DNA of 7,277 nt from Methylococcaceae bacterium NSP1-2 (GTDB taxonomy: Bacteria; Pseudomonadota; Gammaproteobacteria; Methylococcales; Methylomonadaceae): assembly GCA_002256685.1 (NCBI GenBank), contig NQJH01000173.1, positions 1 through 7,277 of the forward strand, given 5' to 3'. Position 1 is the stretch's first letter. Every line of letters begins with the position of its first letter. This document shows positions 1 to 4,898 of this stretch, one piece after another. The notes below the pieces were generated by a model. It was not told the origin of the DNA. It saw nothing but the letters and a program-made list of their open reading frames with translations, and did no database searches. The position numbers and the translations under genes are program-made.

Positions 1-380
1 ATGTATTGCGTTTGTTTCGCCGTGAATGTGGGCAATTTACTAATGACGTGGTGCATGAGCGCATTATTGTGCAAGGCAAGATTAGTCGATTGAATACCCC
101 CTTTTTACATGATGCCTTTGTGGATTTTGAAGAAGTATTACACAAAGTGAATACTTATTCTTCATTGGGTGCGACGTTACTGTATGAAAAAGGTGTACGT
201 TCTTCATTGCCTAAAGCCATTATGAAAGGGCTGTGGACATTTATTCGGACTTATTTTTTAAAAGCCGCATTTTTGGATGGGCAACAAGGCTTGATGCTGG
301 CAATATCTAATGCCGAAGGTGCGTATTATAAATATGTTAAATTGTGGGCATTACAACACTTAAAAACCACGCAAAAATGA
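1..380 (+). CDS. WaaE/KdtX-like family 2 glycosyltransferase, C-terminal part (5' end outside the window)
   Basis: The frame is open from base 3 with no stop before it, so the gene begins upstream; a TTG at 6 is only an internal Leu codon. About 125 C-terminal residues are visible. They resemble the tail of the WaaE/KdtX family of LPS-core glycosyltransferases: a basic LRLFRR stretch, a VHE motif that follows the catalytic core in this family, then a helical region ending in FLDGQQG and NAEGAYYKYVKLWALQ. Characterised WaaE enzymes add beta-1,4-glucose to L-glycero-D-manno-heptose I of the inner core, working at the cytoplasmic face of the inner membrane. The nucleotide-binding GT-A half with its DXD motif is not visible, so donor and acceptor cannot be judged here. 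The stop TGA overlaps the ATG of the next glycosyltransferase (ATGA, 377-380), indicating translational coupling. The family call is fairly safe; the exact sugar is inferred. Other family 2 members share this tail. Confidence 0.8.
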   Translation, partial: VLRLFRRECGQFTNDVVHERIIVQGKISRLNTPFLHDAFVDFEEVLHKVNTYSSLGATLLYEKGVRSSLPKAIMKGLWTFIRTYFLKAAFLDGQQGLMLAISNAEGAYYKYVKLWALQHLKTTQK

Positions 381-1192
381 AACTAATCTCAGTCATCGTC
401 ACCACTTACAATTGGGCTGAAGCATTACGCCACTGTTTACTCAGTCTATACGCACAAACTGACAAAAATTTTGAAATCATTATTGCCGATGATGGTTCTA
501 GCGCGGAAAATTTAGCGTTAACTCAACGCTATGGTGCGGACAGTCCTGTACCACTGCACACCGTTTATCATGAAGACCAAGGTTTCAGGGCTGGAACAAT
601 ACGCAATAAAGCCGTTGCTCAAAGCCAAGGCGATTATTTACTGTTTCTGGATGGCGACTGTATTACTCGCCCTGATTTTATTGCCACGCATCGACGCTTA
701 GCTGAGGCAGGTTATTTTGTCGCCGGTAATCGCGTGTTATTAAGCCAAGCGTTTACCCAAGAAGTCATGGCGAAAACGCTGTTACTGCATAAAAAATCGG
801 CGTGTTATTTTCTTAAATGTCGTTTACAAGGCAAAATTAACCGCACGCTGCCGTTTTTAAAACTACCGTTAGGCTTTTTAAGAAAAATACAGCCGCAAAA
901 ATGGCAAAAAGCCATGACCTGTAATTTAGCCATCTGGCGCGAGGATTTTTTACAAGTCAATGGTTTTGATGAGTTATTTGAAGGCTGGGGTTATGAAGAT
1001 TCAGATTTAGTTATTCGCTTAATTCATGCAGGCATTCGGCGTAAGGAAGGGCGGTTTGCCGCGCCTGTGCTGCATTGTTGGCATAGTCATAATGACCGCA
1101 GTCAACACGATGTCAATTACGCCCGCTTAATGGAACGCTTAGCAGATAAAGATTTTATATTCGCTAAAAAAGGCGTTTCCCAGTATCTTTAA
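377..1192 (+). CDS. Family 2 glycosyltransferase (GT-A fold), probable LPS core or surface-sugar transferase
   Basis: The product is 271 residues, full length for a single-domain GT2 enzyme. The ATG at 377 is chosen because it gives the standard GT2 N-terminus MKLISVIVTTYN and overlaps the preceding stop in ATGA; an upstream TTG at 344 would only add 11 residues read out of the previous gene. Visible motifs are the nucleotide-binding ADDGS (37-41), DQGFRAGTIRNKA (67-79), the metal-binding DGD (92-94), and GWGYEDSDL (203-211) followed by a histidine-rich HCWHSH (233-238). The DQGFRAG and GWGYEDSD blocks are typical of GT2 enzymes with a galactosyltransferase-like C-terminal half, such as the chondroitin-polymerase type. 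There is no signal peptide or clear membrane segment, so it should act in the cytoplasm or at the inner membrane. The neighbouring WaaE-like gene and heptose genes suggest a role in LPS core extension. Donor and acceptor are unknown. Confidence 0.87.
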   Translation: MKLISVIVTTYNWAEALRHCLLSLYAQTDKNFEIIIADDGSSAENLALTQRYGADSPVPLHTVYHEDQGFRAGTIRNKAVAQSQGDYLLFLDGDCITRPDFIATHRRLAEAGYFVAGNRVLLSQAFTQEVMAKTLLLHKKSACYFLKCRLQGKINRTLPFLKLPLGFLRKIQPQKWQKAMTCNLAIWREDFLQVNGFDELFEGWGYEDSDLVIRLIHAGIRRKEGRFAAPVLHCWHSHNDRSQHDVNYARLMERLADKDFIFAKKGVSQYL

Positions 1193-1196
1193 CAAG

Positions 1197-1365
1197 TAAT
1201 ATCCACGAAAAGCACGAAAGAGTTTTTCTCGTTCCCACTCGCCGCGTCACATGCCGGAGTAAAATAGCTTTAGCTATTTTCACGGCAATAGCTTTAGCTA
1301 TTGGACTCCTTGCTTAAGACGCGCCGTGTGAACTAGGTAAATTTTCGTGGACAATATTTAATATC
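1197..1365. repeat. MITE-like imperfect palindromic element filling the intergenic region
   Basis: The space between the glycosyltransferase and msbA folds back on itself. A perfect 10-bp inverted repeat, TCCACGAAAA (1202-1211) and TTTTCGTGGA (1342-1351), marks the ends. Moving inward, GTTCCCACTCGCCGCGTC (1231-1248) resembles the reverse complement of the segment ending in GTGTGAAC (1326-1333) with a few mismatches, and GGAGT (1256-1260) pairs with ACTCC (1305-1309). TAATATC is present at 1197-1203 and 1359-1365 and could be a target duplication, but it is AT-rich, overlaps the inverted repeat by two bases and may be chance. The element has no coding capacity. The size, end symmetry and position suit a non-autonomous miniature transposon or a large REP-like palindrome. 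No transposase gene is in the window. Since it ends less than 30 bases before msbA, it may carry or disturb that gene's promoter. Confidence 0.55.
1261..1303. repeat. Two tandem short palindromes at the centre of the palindromic element
   Basis: AAAATAGCT-TT-AGCTATTTT (1261-1280) has 9-bp arms and CAATAGCT-TT-AGCTATTG (1286-1303) has 8-bp arms. They share the 16-mer AATAGCTTTAGCTATT at 1263-1278 and 1287-1302, so one looks like a 24-bp duplication of the other. Each could form a small cruciform or RNA hairpin, or bind a dimeric protein. The two-base loop is tight for RNA, and no run of T follows that would make a standard terminator. Confidence 0.6.
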
Positions 1366-1379
1366 ACTTAACAATACAA

Positions 1380-3038
1380 ATGAAAAAAGAACTTAGCGGT
1401 AATGCAAAAATCTACAAACGATTATTGACCTACTTAGCCCCCCACCGCGCCCTGTTTATCGTTAGCATATTCGGCTTTTTAATTTATTCAGCGACACAAC
1501 CCTTATTTGCGGCGTTGATTAAAAATATTATTAATACCTTACAAGGTCACTCCCGCGAGAAAATGTATCTGTTACCGATATGGTTCAGTGGTTTGATTGT
1601 AGTGCGTAGTATTGGGGCATTTTTGGGTAACTATTTTTTAGCCAAAGTGTCTTGTAATGTAGTACATCACTTGCGTTGTGAAATTTTTAATAAATACACC
1701 GAATTACCCACCGTCTATTTTGATGATAATAATAGCGGTCACATGATCTCGCGCATTACCAATAATGTCGGACAAGTTACCAATGCAGCAACTGATGCCA
1801 TTCGTACCTTTGTCCGTGAAGGCTTAACGGCGGTAGGTTTATTGGCGTACTTGTTTTACAGTAACTGGCAATTGTCGTTAGTGTTTGTGTGTATTACGCC
1901 GATTATTGCTGTGTTAGTGGTGTATGTCAGTAAACGGCTACGCATTATCAGTAAACGTATTCAAGACTCTATCGGCGATATAACGCACATTACCTCAGAA
2001 TTAGTCGGCGGCTATCGCGTAGTGCGTAGTTATGGCGGTGAAGAGTATGAGAAAAAACGCTTTTTAGATAGCAGTTTGTTTAATCGTCAACAGTCATTAA
2101 AACTATCAACGACTATCTCAATTCATACGCCCGTTTTGCAAATCATTATTGCCATTGCTTTGTCTGGATTGATGTATATGGCGTTGTTTTTTATGGAACA
2201 GTCCTCCACAGGTGCGTTTGTGGGTTATCTCACAGCGGCGTTTTTATTACCCAGACCGATACGCCAACTCAGTGATGCCAATAGCGATATTCAAAAAGGC
2301 ATCGTTGCCGCTGAATCGCTGTTTGAAATTTTGGATGAAAAAGGCGAAATTGACGAAGGCGATTATGAAGTTGAGCGGTGTGTTGGTACGTTGGAATTTA
2401 AAAACTTAACCTTTCAATATGAAGGTACGCATGAACCCGCCTTAATAGACATTAGTTTTAAAGCCGAAGCAGGGCAAACTATCGCGTTAGTGGGTGCATC
2501 GGGTAGCGGTAAAAGCACTTTAGTTAGTTTAGTGTCACGTTTTTATAATCATAATAAGGGCGAAATACTGCTTGATGGCGTAGAAATTAGCCACTATAAA
2601 CTGGCTAATTTACGCAAACAAATCGCCCTAGTAAATCAGCAAGTCACGTTATTTAACGACACAGTTTTCGATAATATCGCTTATGGCGCGTTGGCAGGTT
2701 CAAGTCGTGAAGCAGTAATAGCCGCCGCGATTGATGCCTATGCAATGGAATTTATCAGCAATATGGAGTTTGGTCTGGATACCGAAGCCACCTCAGCACT
2801 GGATACCGAATCCGAACGCTATATACAAGTTGCTTTGCAAAAATTCATGAGCAATCGTACTACGCTAGTCATCGCACATCGGTTATCAACCATTGAAAAT
2901 GCTGACATTATTTTAGTGATGGAGCAGGGACGTATTGTCGAACGAGGTTCACATCACGCGTTGATTGAGAAAAAGGGTGTGTATGCTCGATTACATGCTA
3001 TACAATTTAAAGAACAGCCTGAACCGGCTGATCTATAG
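1380..3038 (+). CDS. msbA: MsbA-like lipid A/LPS ABC exporter with an internal ATPase-domain deletion
   Basis: The 552-residue product aligns along its whole length with MsbA, the homodimeric inner-membrane ATPase that flips lipid A-core to the periplasmic side (E. coli MsbA, 582 residues). About six membrane segments are visible near 25-47, 66-86, 146-163, 165-183, 253-273 and 278-292. In the ATPase domain I see Walker A GASGSGKST (372-380, Lys378), the Q-loop LVNQQ (Gln420), FNDTV (425-429), the D-loop SALD (472-475) and the H-loop His500. The residues expected between GLDT (465-468) and EATSALD (469-475) are absent. In E. coli this is a 33-residue block holding LSGGQ and the ILILD Walker B strand. 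Adding 33 gives 585, close to normal length, so this looks like an in-frame 99-bp loss; both sides still read as well-conserved MsbA. The protein should be ATPase-defective as written. The start is the ATG at 1380, with no clear Shine-Dalgarno. Context in an LPS locus supports the call; function does not follow. Confidence 0.85.
   Translation: MKKELSGNAKIYKRLLTYLAPHRALFIVSIFGFLIYSATQPLFAALIKNIINTLQGHSREKMYLLPIWFSGLIVVRSIGAFLGNYFLAKVSCNVVHHLRCEIFNKYTELPTVYFDDNNSGHMISRITNNVGQVTNAATDAIRTFVREGLTAVGLLAYLFYSNWQLSLVFVCITPIIAVLVVYVSKRLRIISKRIQDSIGDITHITSELVGGYRVVRSYGGEEYEKKRFLDSSLFNRQQSLKLSTTISIHTPVLQIIIAIALSGLMYMALFFMEQSSTGAFVGYLTAAFLLPRPIRQLSDANSDIQKGIVAAESLFEILDEKGEIDEGDYEVERCVGTLEFKNLTFQYEGTHEPALIDISFKAEAGQTIALVGASGSGKSTLVSLVSRFYNHNKGEILLDGVEISHYKLANLRKQIALVNQQVTLFNDTVFDNIAYGALAGSSREAVIAAAIDAYAMEFISNMEFGLDTEATSALDTESERYIQVALQKFMSNRTTLVIAHRLSTIENADIILVMEQGRIVERGSHHALIEKKGVYARLHAIQFKEQPEPADL
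2775..2810 (+). repeat. 12-bp direct repeat at the msbA deletion junction
   Basis: CTGGATACCGAA occurs at 2775-2786 and again at 2799-2810, in frame, both coding LDTE; the stretch between codes ATSA. The first copy is where the missing ATPase block would start, the second is the normal ALDTE after the D-loop. It marks the suspected deletion point and may bear on how it arose, but both copies are expected from MsbA protein conservation, so their identity could be partly coincidence. Confidence 0.6.
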
Positions 3039-3059
3039 TAGCATTCAGCGACCGTTCAG
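3019..3059 (+). terminator. Possible hairpin over the msbA stop codon
   Basis: CTGAAC (3019-3024) and GCTGA (3027-3031) can pair with GTTCAG (3054-3059) and TCAGC (3045-3049), leaving a small internal loop and a 13-base apical loop that contains the TAG stop. There is no T-run after it, so at best it is a weak or factor-assisted terminator or an RNA-stabilising structure. Confidence 0.3.
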
Positions 3060-3095
3060 TTATGAATTGGAAAATTGCCGTTTTAATTTAAACAT

Positions 3096-3103
3096 AAAGA
3101 GAA
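3096..3103 (+). promoter_or_regulatory. Ribosome binding site of the repeat-protein gene
   Basis: AAAGAGAA lies six bases before the ATG at 3110. It is a purine-rich, partial Shine-Dalgarno and supports this start over the later internal Met28. The upstream 60 bases are AT-rich and could hold a promoter, but I see no convincing -35/-10 pair. Confidence 0.5.
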
Positions 3104-3109
3104 CTTACC

Positions 3110-3703
3110 ATGAATTTGATTTCTAAGAATCGTGTAACCACTCAACACAGTGGTCATTATTTAAAAGCCGCAGGTTTGTTGCTAACCGTTATGGTATCGG
3201 TTGGATTAACAACTGCCCATGCTGCACCTAAACAAAGAACAATATGGGTAGACCGTGAAGGTTATCTTGCCGACCCTAGTGACACAGCAGATTGCGAAGA
3301 TCAAGCCAACACAGGCGATGATGCCCCAGCAGGTACTGATGCGTTGAGCATTATTAAAAACGTAGCCACTAAAGCCTTGATTCCACCCACTCAAATTGAT
3401 GGTTGTATGCAGGGCAAAGGCTATCTAAAAAAAGTCGTCACAGGTAGCAAATTACCACCGACTAGACCTTCTGGCTATCAGCAACCACAACAGGGCTATC
3501 CTCAGCAGCAACAAGGCAACCCACAACAGGGTTATCCTCAGCAACAAGGCTACCCACAACAGCAAAATTATCCTCAGCAGCAACAAAGCTACCCGCAACA
3601 GCAGGGTTATCCTCAGCAACAAGGTTACCCGCAACAACAGGGCTATCCTCAGCAACAAAACTACCCACAACAACCACAAACTTATCCGCCAAAATATCGT
3701 TAA
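3110..3703 (+). CDS. Exported protein of unknown function with a C-terminal Tyr-Pro-Gln tandem repeat
   Basis: I do not recognise the family of this 197-residue protein. It begins with a signal peptide: a basic start with Lys6, Arg8 and Lys19, a hydrophobic core at about 20-34, and a likely signal peptidase I site after AHA (36-38). No lipobox cysteine is present, so it should be released to the periplasm or beyond. The mature N-terminal part (39-120) is polar and has just two cysteines, Cys62 and Cys99, which could form a disulfide; the second lies in a CMQGKGYL stretch like those of several small envelope proteins. Residues 122-197 are low complexity, with nine YPQQ units and close variants in Gly/Asn/Ser-Tyr-Pro-Gln steps of five to seven residues. 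Such a tail is expected to be disordered, extended and possibly adhesive or self-associating. It lies 71 bases after msbA and is followed by a strong hairpin, so it is probably its own unit. Coding status is solid; function is open. Confidence 0.8.
   Translation: MNLISKNRVTTQHSGHYLKAAGLLLTVMVSVGLTTAHAAPKQRTIWVDREGYLADPSDTADCEDQANTGDDAPAGTDALSIIKNVATKALIPPTQIDGCMQGKGYLKKVVTGSKLPPTRPSGYQQPQQGYPQQQQGNPQQGYPQQQGYPQQQNYPQQQQSYPQQQGYPQQQGYPQQQGYPQQQNYPQQPQTYPPKYR
3494..3679 (+). repeat. In-frame tandem repeat with a 36-bp two-unit period
   Basis: The Gln/Pro/Tyr tail is built from five pairs of units with alternating codon choice. Type A reads TAT CCT CAG (pairs start at 3494, 3530, 3566, 3605 and 3641). 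Type B reads TAC or AAC, then CCA or CCG, then CAA (3515, 3548, 3587, 3623 and 3659). Pair lengths are 36, 36, 39, 36 and 39 bases, all multiples of three, the differences being one extra Gln or Pro codon. The first B unit has Asn in place of Tyr through a single base change. Confidence 0.85.
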
Positions 3704-3717
3704 GATAAGATTGGTAA

Positions 3718-3743
3718 GTTGGGTTGGCTATCGCCAGCCCAAC
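3718..3743. terminator. Strong hairpin after the repeat-protein gene, probable terminator
   Basis: GTTGGGTTGGC (3718-3728) and GCCAGCCCAAC (3733-3743) form an 11-bp stem, one pair being G-U as RNA, closed by a TATC loop. It starts 15 bases after the stop at 3703. No T-run follows directly (the next is around 3766-3770), so it is not a textbook intrinsic terminator, but the position and stability fit transcript termination or 3'-end protection. Confidence 0.55.
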
Positions 3744-3785
3744 CGACATCTCGACACACTACCAATTTTTAAATGAGTCGTTATA

Positions 3786-4154
3786 GTGGATAAACAAAAA
3801 ATTGAAGTCTATTACAACTCGGCGTGTCCAGTTTGCAACGCAGGGATAGAATCGCAAAAAGGTAAAATGAAAGACTGTTCTATAGACTGGAAGGATGTTC
3901 ATTCCGATTATTCGTTGGTTAATAACATTGATTCTGAACTTGAGTTTGTGCGTGAACGCCTGCATTTGGTAAATGCCGAAGGCAAACTTCTCGTAGGTTT
4001 TGATGCTTTTCTGGAAATTTGGCGACATTCTCCAAAAGAACAGGGGAAAGTTAAGTTTTTCGGTTTACCCATCATTCGTCAAATAAGTACAATTTTTTAT
4101 AATACCTTTGCGGCTGTCTTGTATAAATGGAATAAGGCAAAAAAACATTGGTGA
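3786..4154 (+). CDS. DCC-family (DUF393) thiol-disulfide oxidoreductase-like protein
   Basis: The product is 122 residues, usual for a single-domain DCC protein. The N-terminal IEVYYNSACPVCNAGI (6-21) matches the family hallmark, a strand followed by a CXXC motif (Cys14, Cys17) in a thioredoxin-like arrangement; most members have DG before the first Cys, whereas this one has NSA. A later block, GKLLVGFDAFLEIWRHSP (66-83), is the second conserved DUF393 region, and the C-terminus ends with a hydrophobic helix and basic KWNKAKKHW. There is no signal peptide, so it should be cytoplasmic. The family is predicted to be redox-active, but I know of no firmly established substrate. The start is GTG at 3786: an in-frame TGA at 3774 excludes anything longer, and no good Shine-Dalgarno is visible. 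It lies between a hairpin and a C-rich tract, which suggests a single-gene transcript unrelated to the LPS genes. Confidence 0.8.
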   Translation: MDKQKIEVYYNSACPVCNAGIESQKGKMKDCSIDWKDVHSDYSLVNNIDSELEFVRERLHLVNAEGKLLVGFDAFLEIWRHSPKEQGKVKFFGLPIIRQISTIFYNTFAAVLYKWNKAKKHW

Positions 4155-4220
4155 TCCAAGCCAAGTAAGTACACATCTCCCCTATAGTTTGAATGTGTTC
4201 GGTACGCAATTCGTAGCCGA

Positions 4221-4269
4221 CAAACCCATCACCCCCGCACCAATCACACACAACACCCCTCACTCCCCC
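4221..4269 (+). terminator. C-rich, G-poor tract, candidate Rho utilisation site
   Basis: By my count, 29 of these 49 bases are C and only one is G (4237), a sharp departure from the surrounding sequence. There are C-runs at 4225-4227, 4232-4236, 4256-4259 and 4265-4269. An unstructured C-over-G bubble after a stop codon is what Rho loads on. It lies 66 bases beyond the stop of the DCC gene and before the gmhA start. The opposite strand has four G-runs and could form a loose quadruplex, though one loop would be about 19 bases. It is a composition-based call only. Confidence 0.35.
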
Positions 4270-4310
4270 GCGATAATGATAAAATAAAGCCATTATAAAA
4301 ATGCGCCAGC

Positions 4311-4314
4311 GGAG
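4311..4314 (+). promoter_or_regulatory. Shine-Dalgarno that fixes the TTG start of gmhA
   Basis: GGAG sits eight bases before the TTG at 4323. It is the reason to accept this rare start, because no in-frame ATG exists nearby upstream. An AT-rich stretch with a TATAAA-like -10 (4294-4299) lies just before it, but no good -35 is visible at the right distance. Confidence 0.6.
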
Positions 4315-4322
4315 ACAAGGTA

Positions 4323-4898
4323 TTGAAATCCTTTATAGACGAGCTTGAACAGCATCGTGAAACAATGAATAACTTAGCCAGTTGTAACGGTGTGATTGAA
4401 GCAGCCGCTGAGTTGCTGATTAATACGCTACAACAAGGCGGAAAAATTTTACTGTGTGGCAATGGCGGGAGTGCCGCTGATTGTCAGCATATCGCGGCAG
4501 AATTTGTGGTGCGTTATGAGAAAAAACGGCGGGCATTAGCGGCAATTGCATTAACTACTGACAGTTCAATTTTAACCGCTCATGCCAATGATTTTGATTT
4601 TGACACGGTGTTTTCCCGCCAAGTTGAAGCCCTCGGTAATGCAAACGATTGTTTGATTGCTATATCCACATCAGGCAACAGCGGCAATGTGTTAAAAGCA
4701 GTAACAGCGGCACGCGCTAAAGGCATGAGCGTGATTGCTTTAACAGGCGGCACGGGTGGTGATTTGCTTGAACATGCAACGCTGGCGGTGATTGTACCTT
4801 CGACGGTAACAGCCCGTATTCAAGAAGCCCATATTTTAATCGGTCACTATTGGTGTGGCGTGGTTGAGGAGAGATTAAGTGTTAGCGATAACGCCTGA
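4323..4898 (+). CDS. gmhA: Sedoheptulose-7-phosphate isomerase
   Basis: GmhA converts D-sedoheptulose 7-phosphate to D-glycero-D-manno-heptose 7-phosphate in the cytoplasm, the first step of heptose synthesis for the LPS core. The 191-residue product is a single SIS domain (E. coli GmhA, 192). Sugar-phosphate loops are CGNGGSAAD (45-53) and STSGNSGN (115-122). The zinc/active-site residues align with those of E. coli numbering minus five: His56, Glu60, Gln167 and His175 for His61, Glu65, Gln172 and His180. The closest alternative is the DnaA-binding paralogue DiaA, which from memory lacks the equivalents of Glu60 and His175, so GmhA is preferred; the adjacent hldE and hldD agree. The start is TTG with a good Shine-Dalgarno. 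The last 20 bases overlap hldE in another frame. It heads the gmhA-hldE-hldD group, which looks like one transcript. Confidence 0.92.
   Translation: MKSFIDELEQHRETMNNLASCNGVIEAAAELLINTLQQGGKILLCGNGGSAADCQHIAAEFVVRYEKKRRALAAIALTTDSSILTAHANDFDFDTVFSRQVEALGNANDCLIAISTSGNSGNVLKAVTAARAKGMSVIALTGGTGGDLLEHATLAVIVPSTVTARIQEAHILIGHYWCGVVEERLSVSDNA
4866..4872 (+). promoter_or_regulatory. Shine-Dalgarno of hldE inside gmhA
   Basis: GAGGAGA lies six bases before the GTG at 4879, within the last codons of gmhA. It supports that GTG as the start and implies coupling of the two genes during translation. Confidence 0.7.

Noticed and set aside
1310..1339. Possible msbA promoter TTGCTT ... TAGGTA
   Set aside because: The -10 is a poor match and the spacing is 18; in AT-rich DNA this is not distinguishable from chance.
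2212..2409. Small + strand ORF inside msbA
   Set aside because: It is an out-of-frame shadow of well-conserved msbA coding sequence.
3494..3679. A 36-bp period suggesting a CRISPR array
   Set aside because: There are no unique spacers; the units follow each other directly, stay in frame and vary by codons, so this is a protein-coding repeat.
3452..3749. Long minus-strand open frames rich in Leu or Val/Ala across the repeat region
   Set aside because: They are mirror images of the CAG/CAA repeat codons on the + strand, without a plausible start signal, and the + frame has a clear signal peptide and ribosome site.
4301..4348. Fifteen-codon upstream ORF overlapping the gmhA start
   Set aside because: It has no Shine-Dalgarno before its ATG and no recognisable leader-peptide features; the GGAG inside it serves gmhA.
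4323..4898. SIS protein as DiaA, the DnaA-binding replication factor
   Set aside because: The four zinc/active-site positions expected for GmhA are all present, and hldE and hldD follow immediately.
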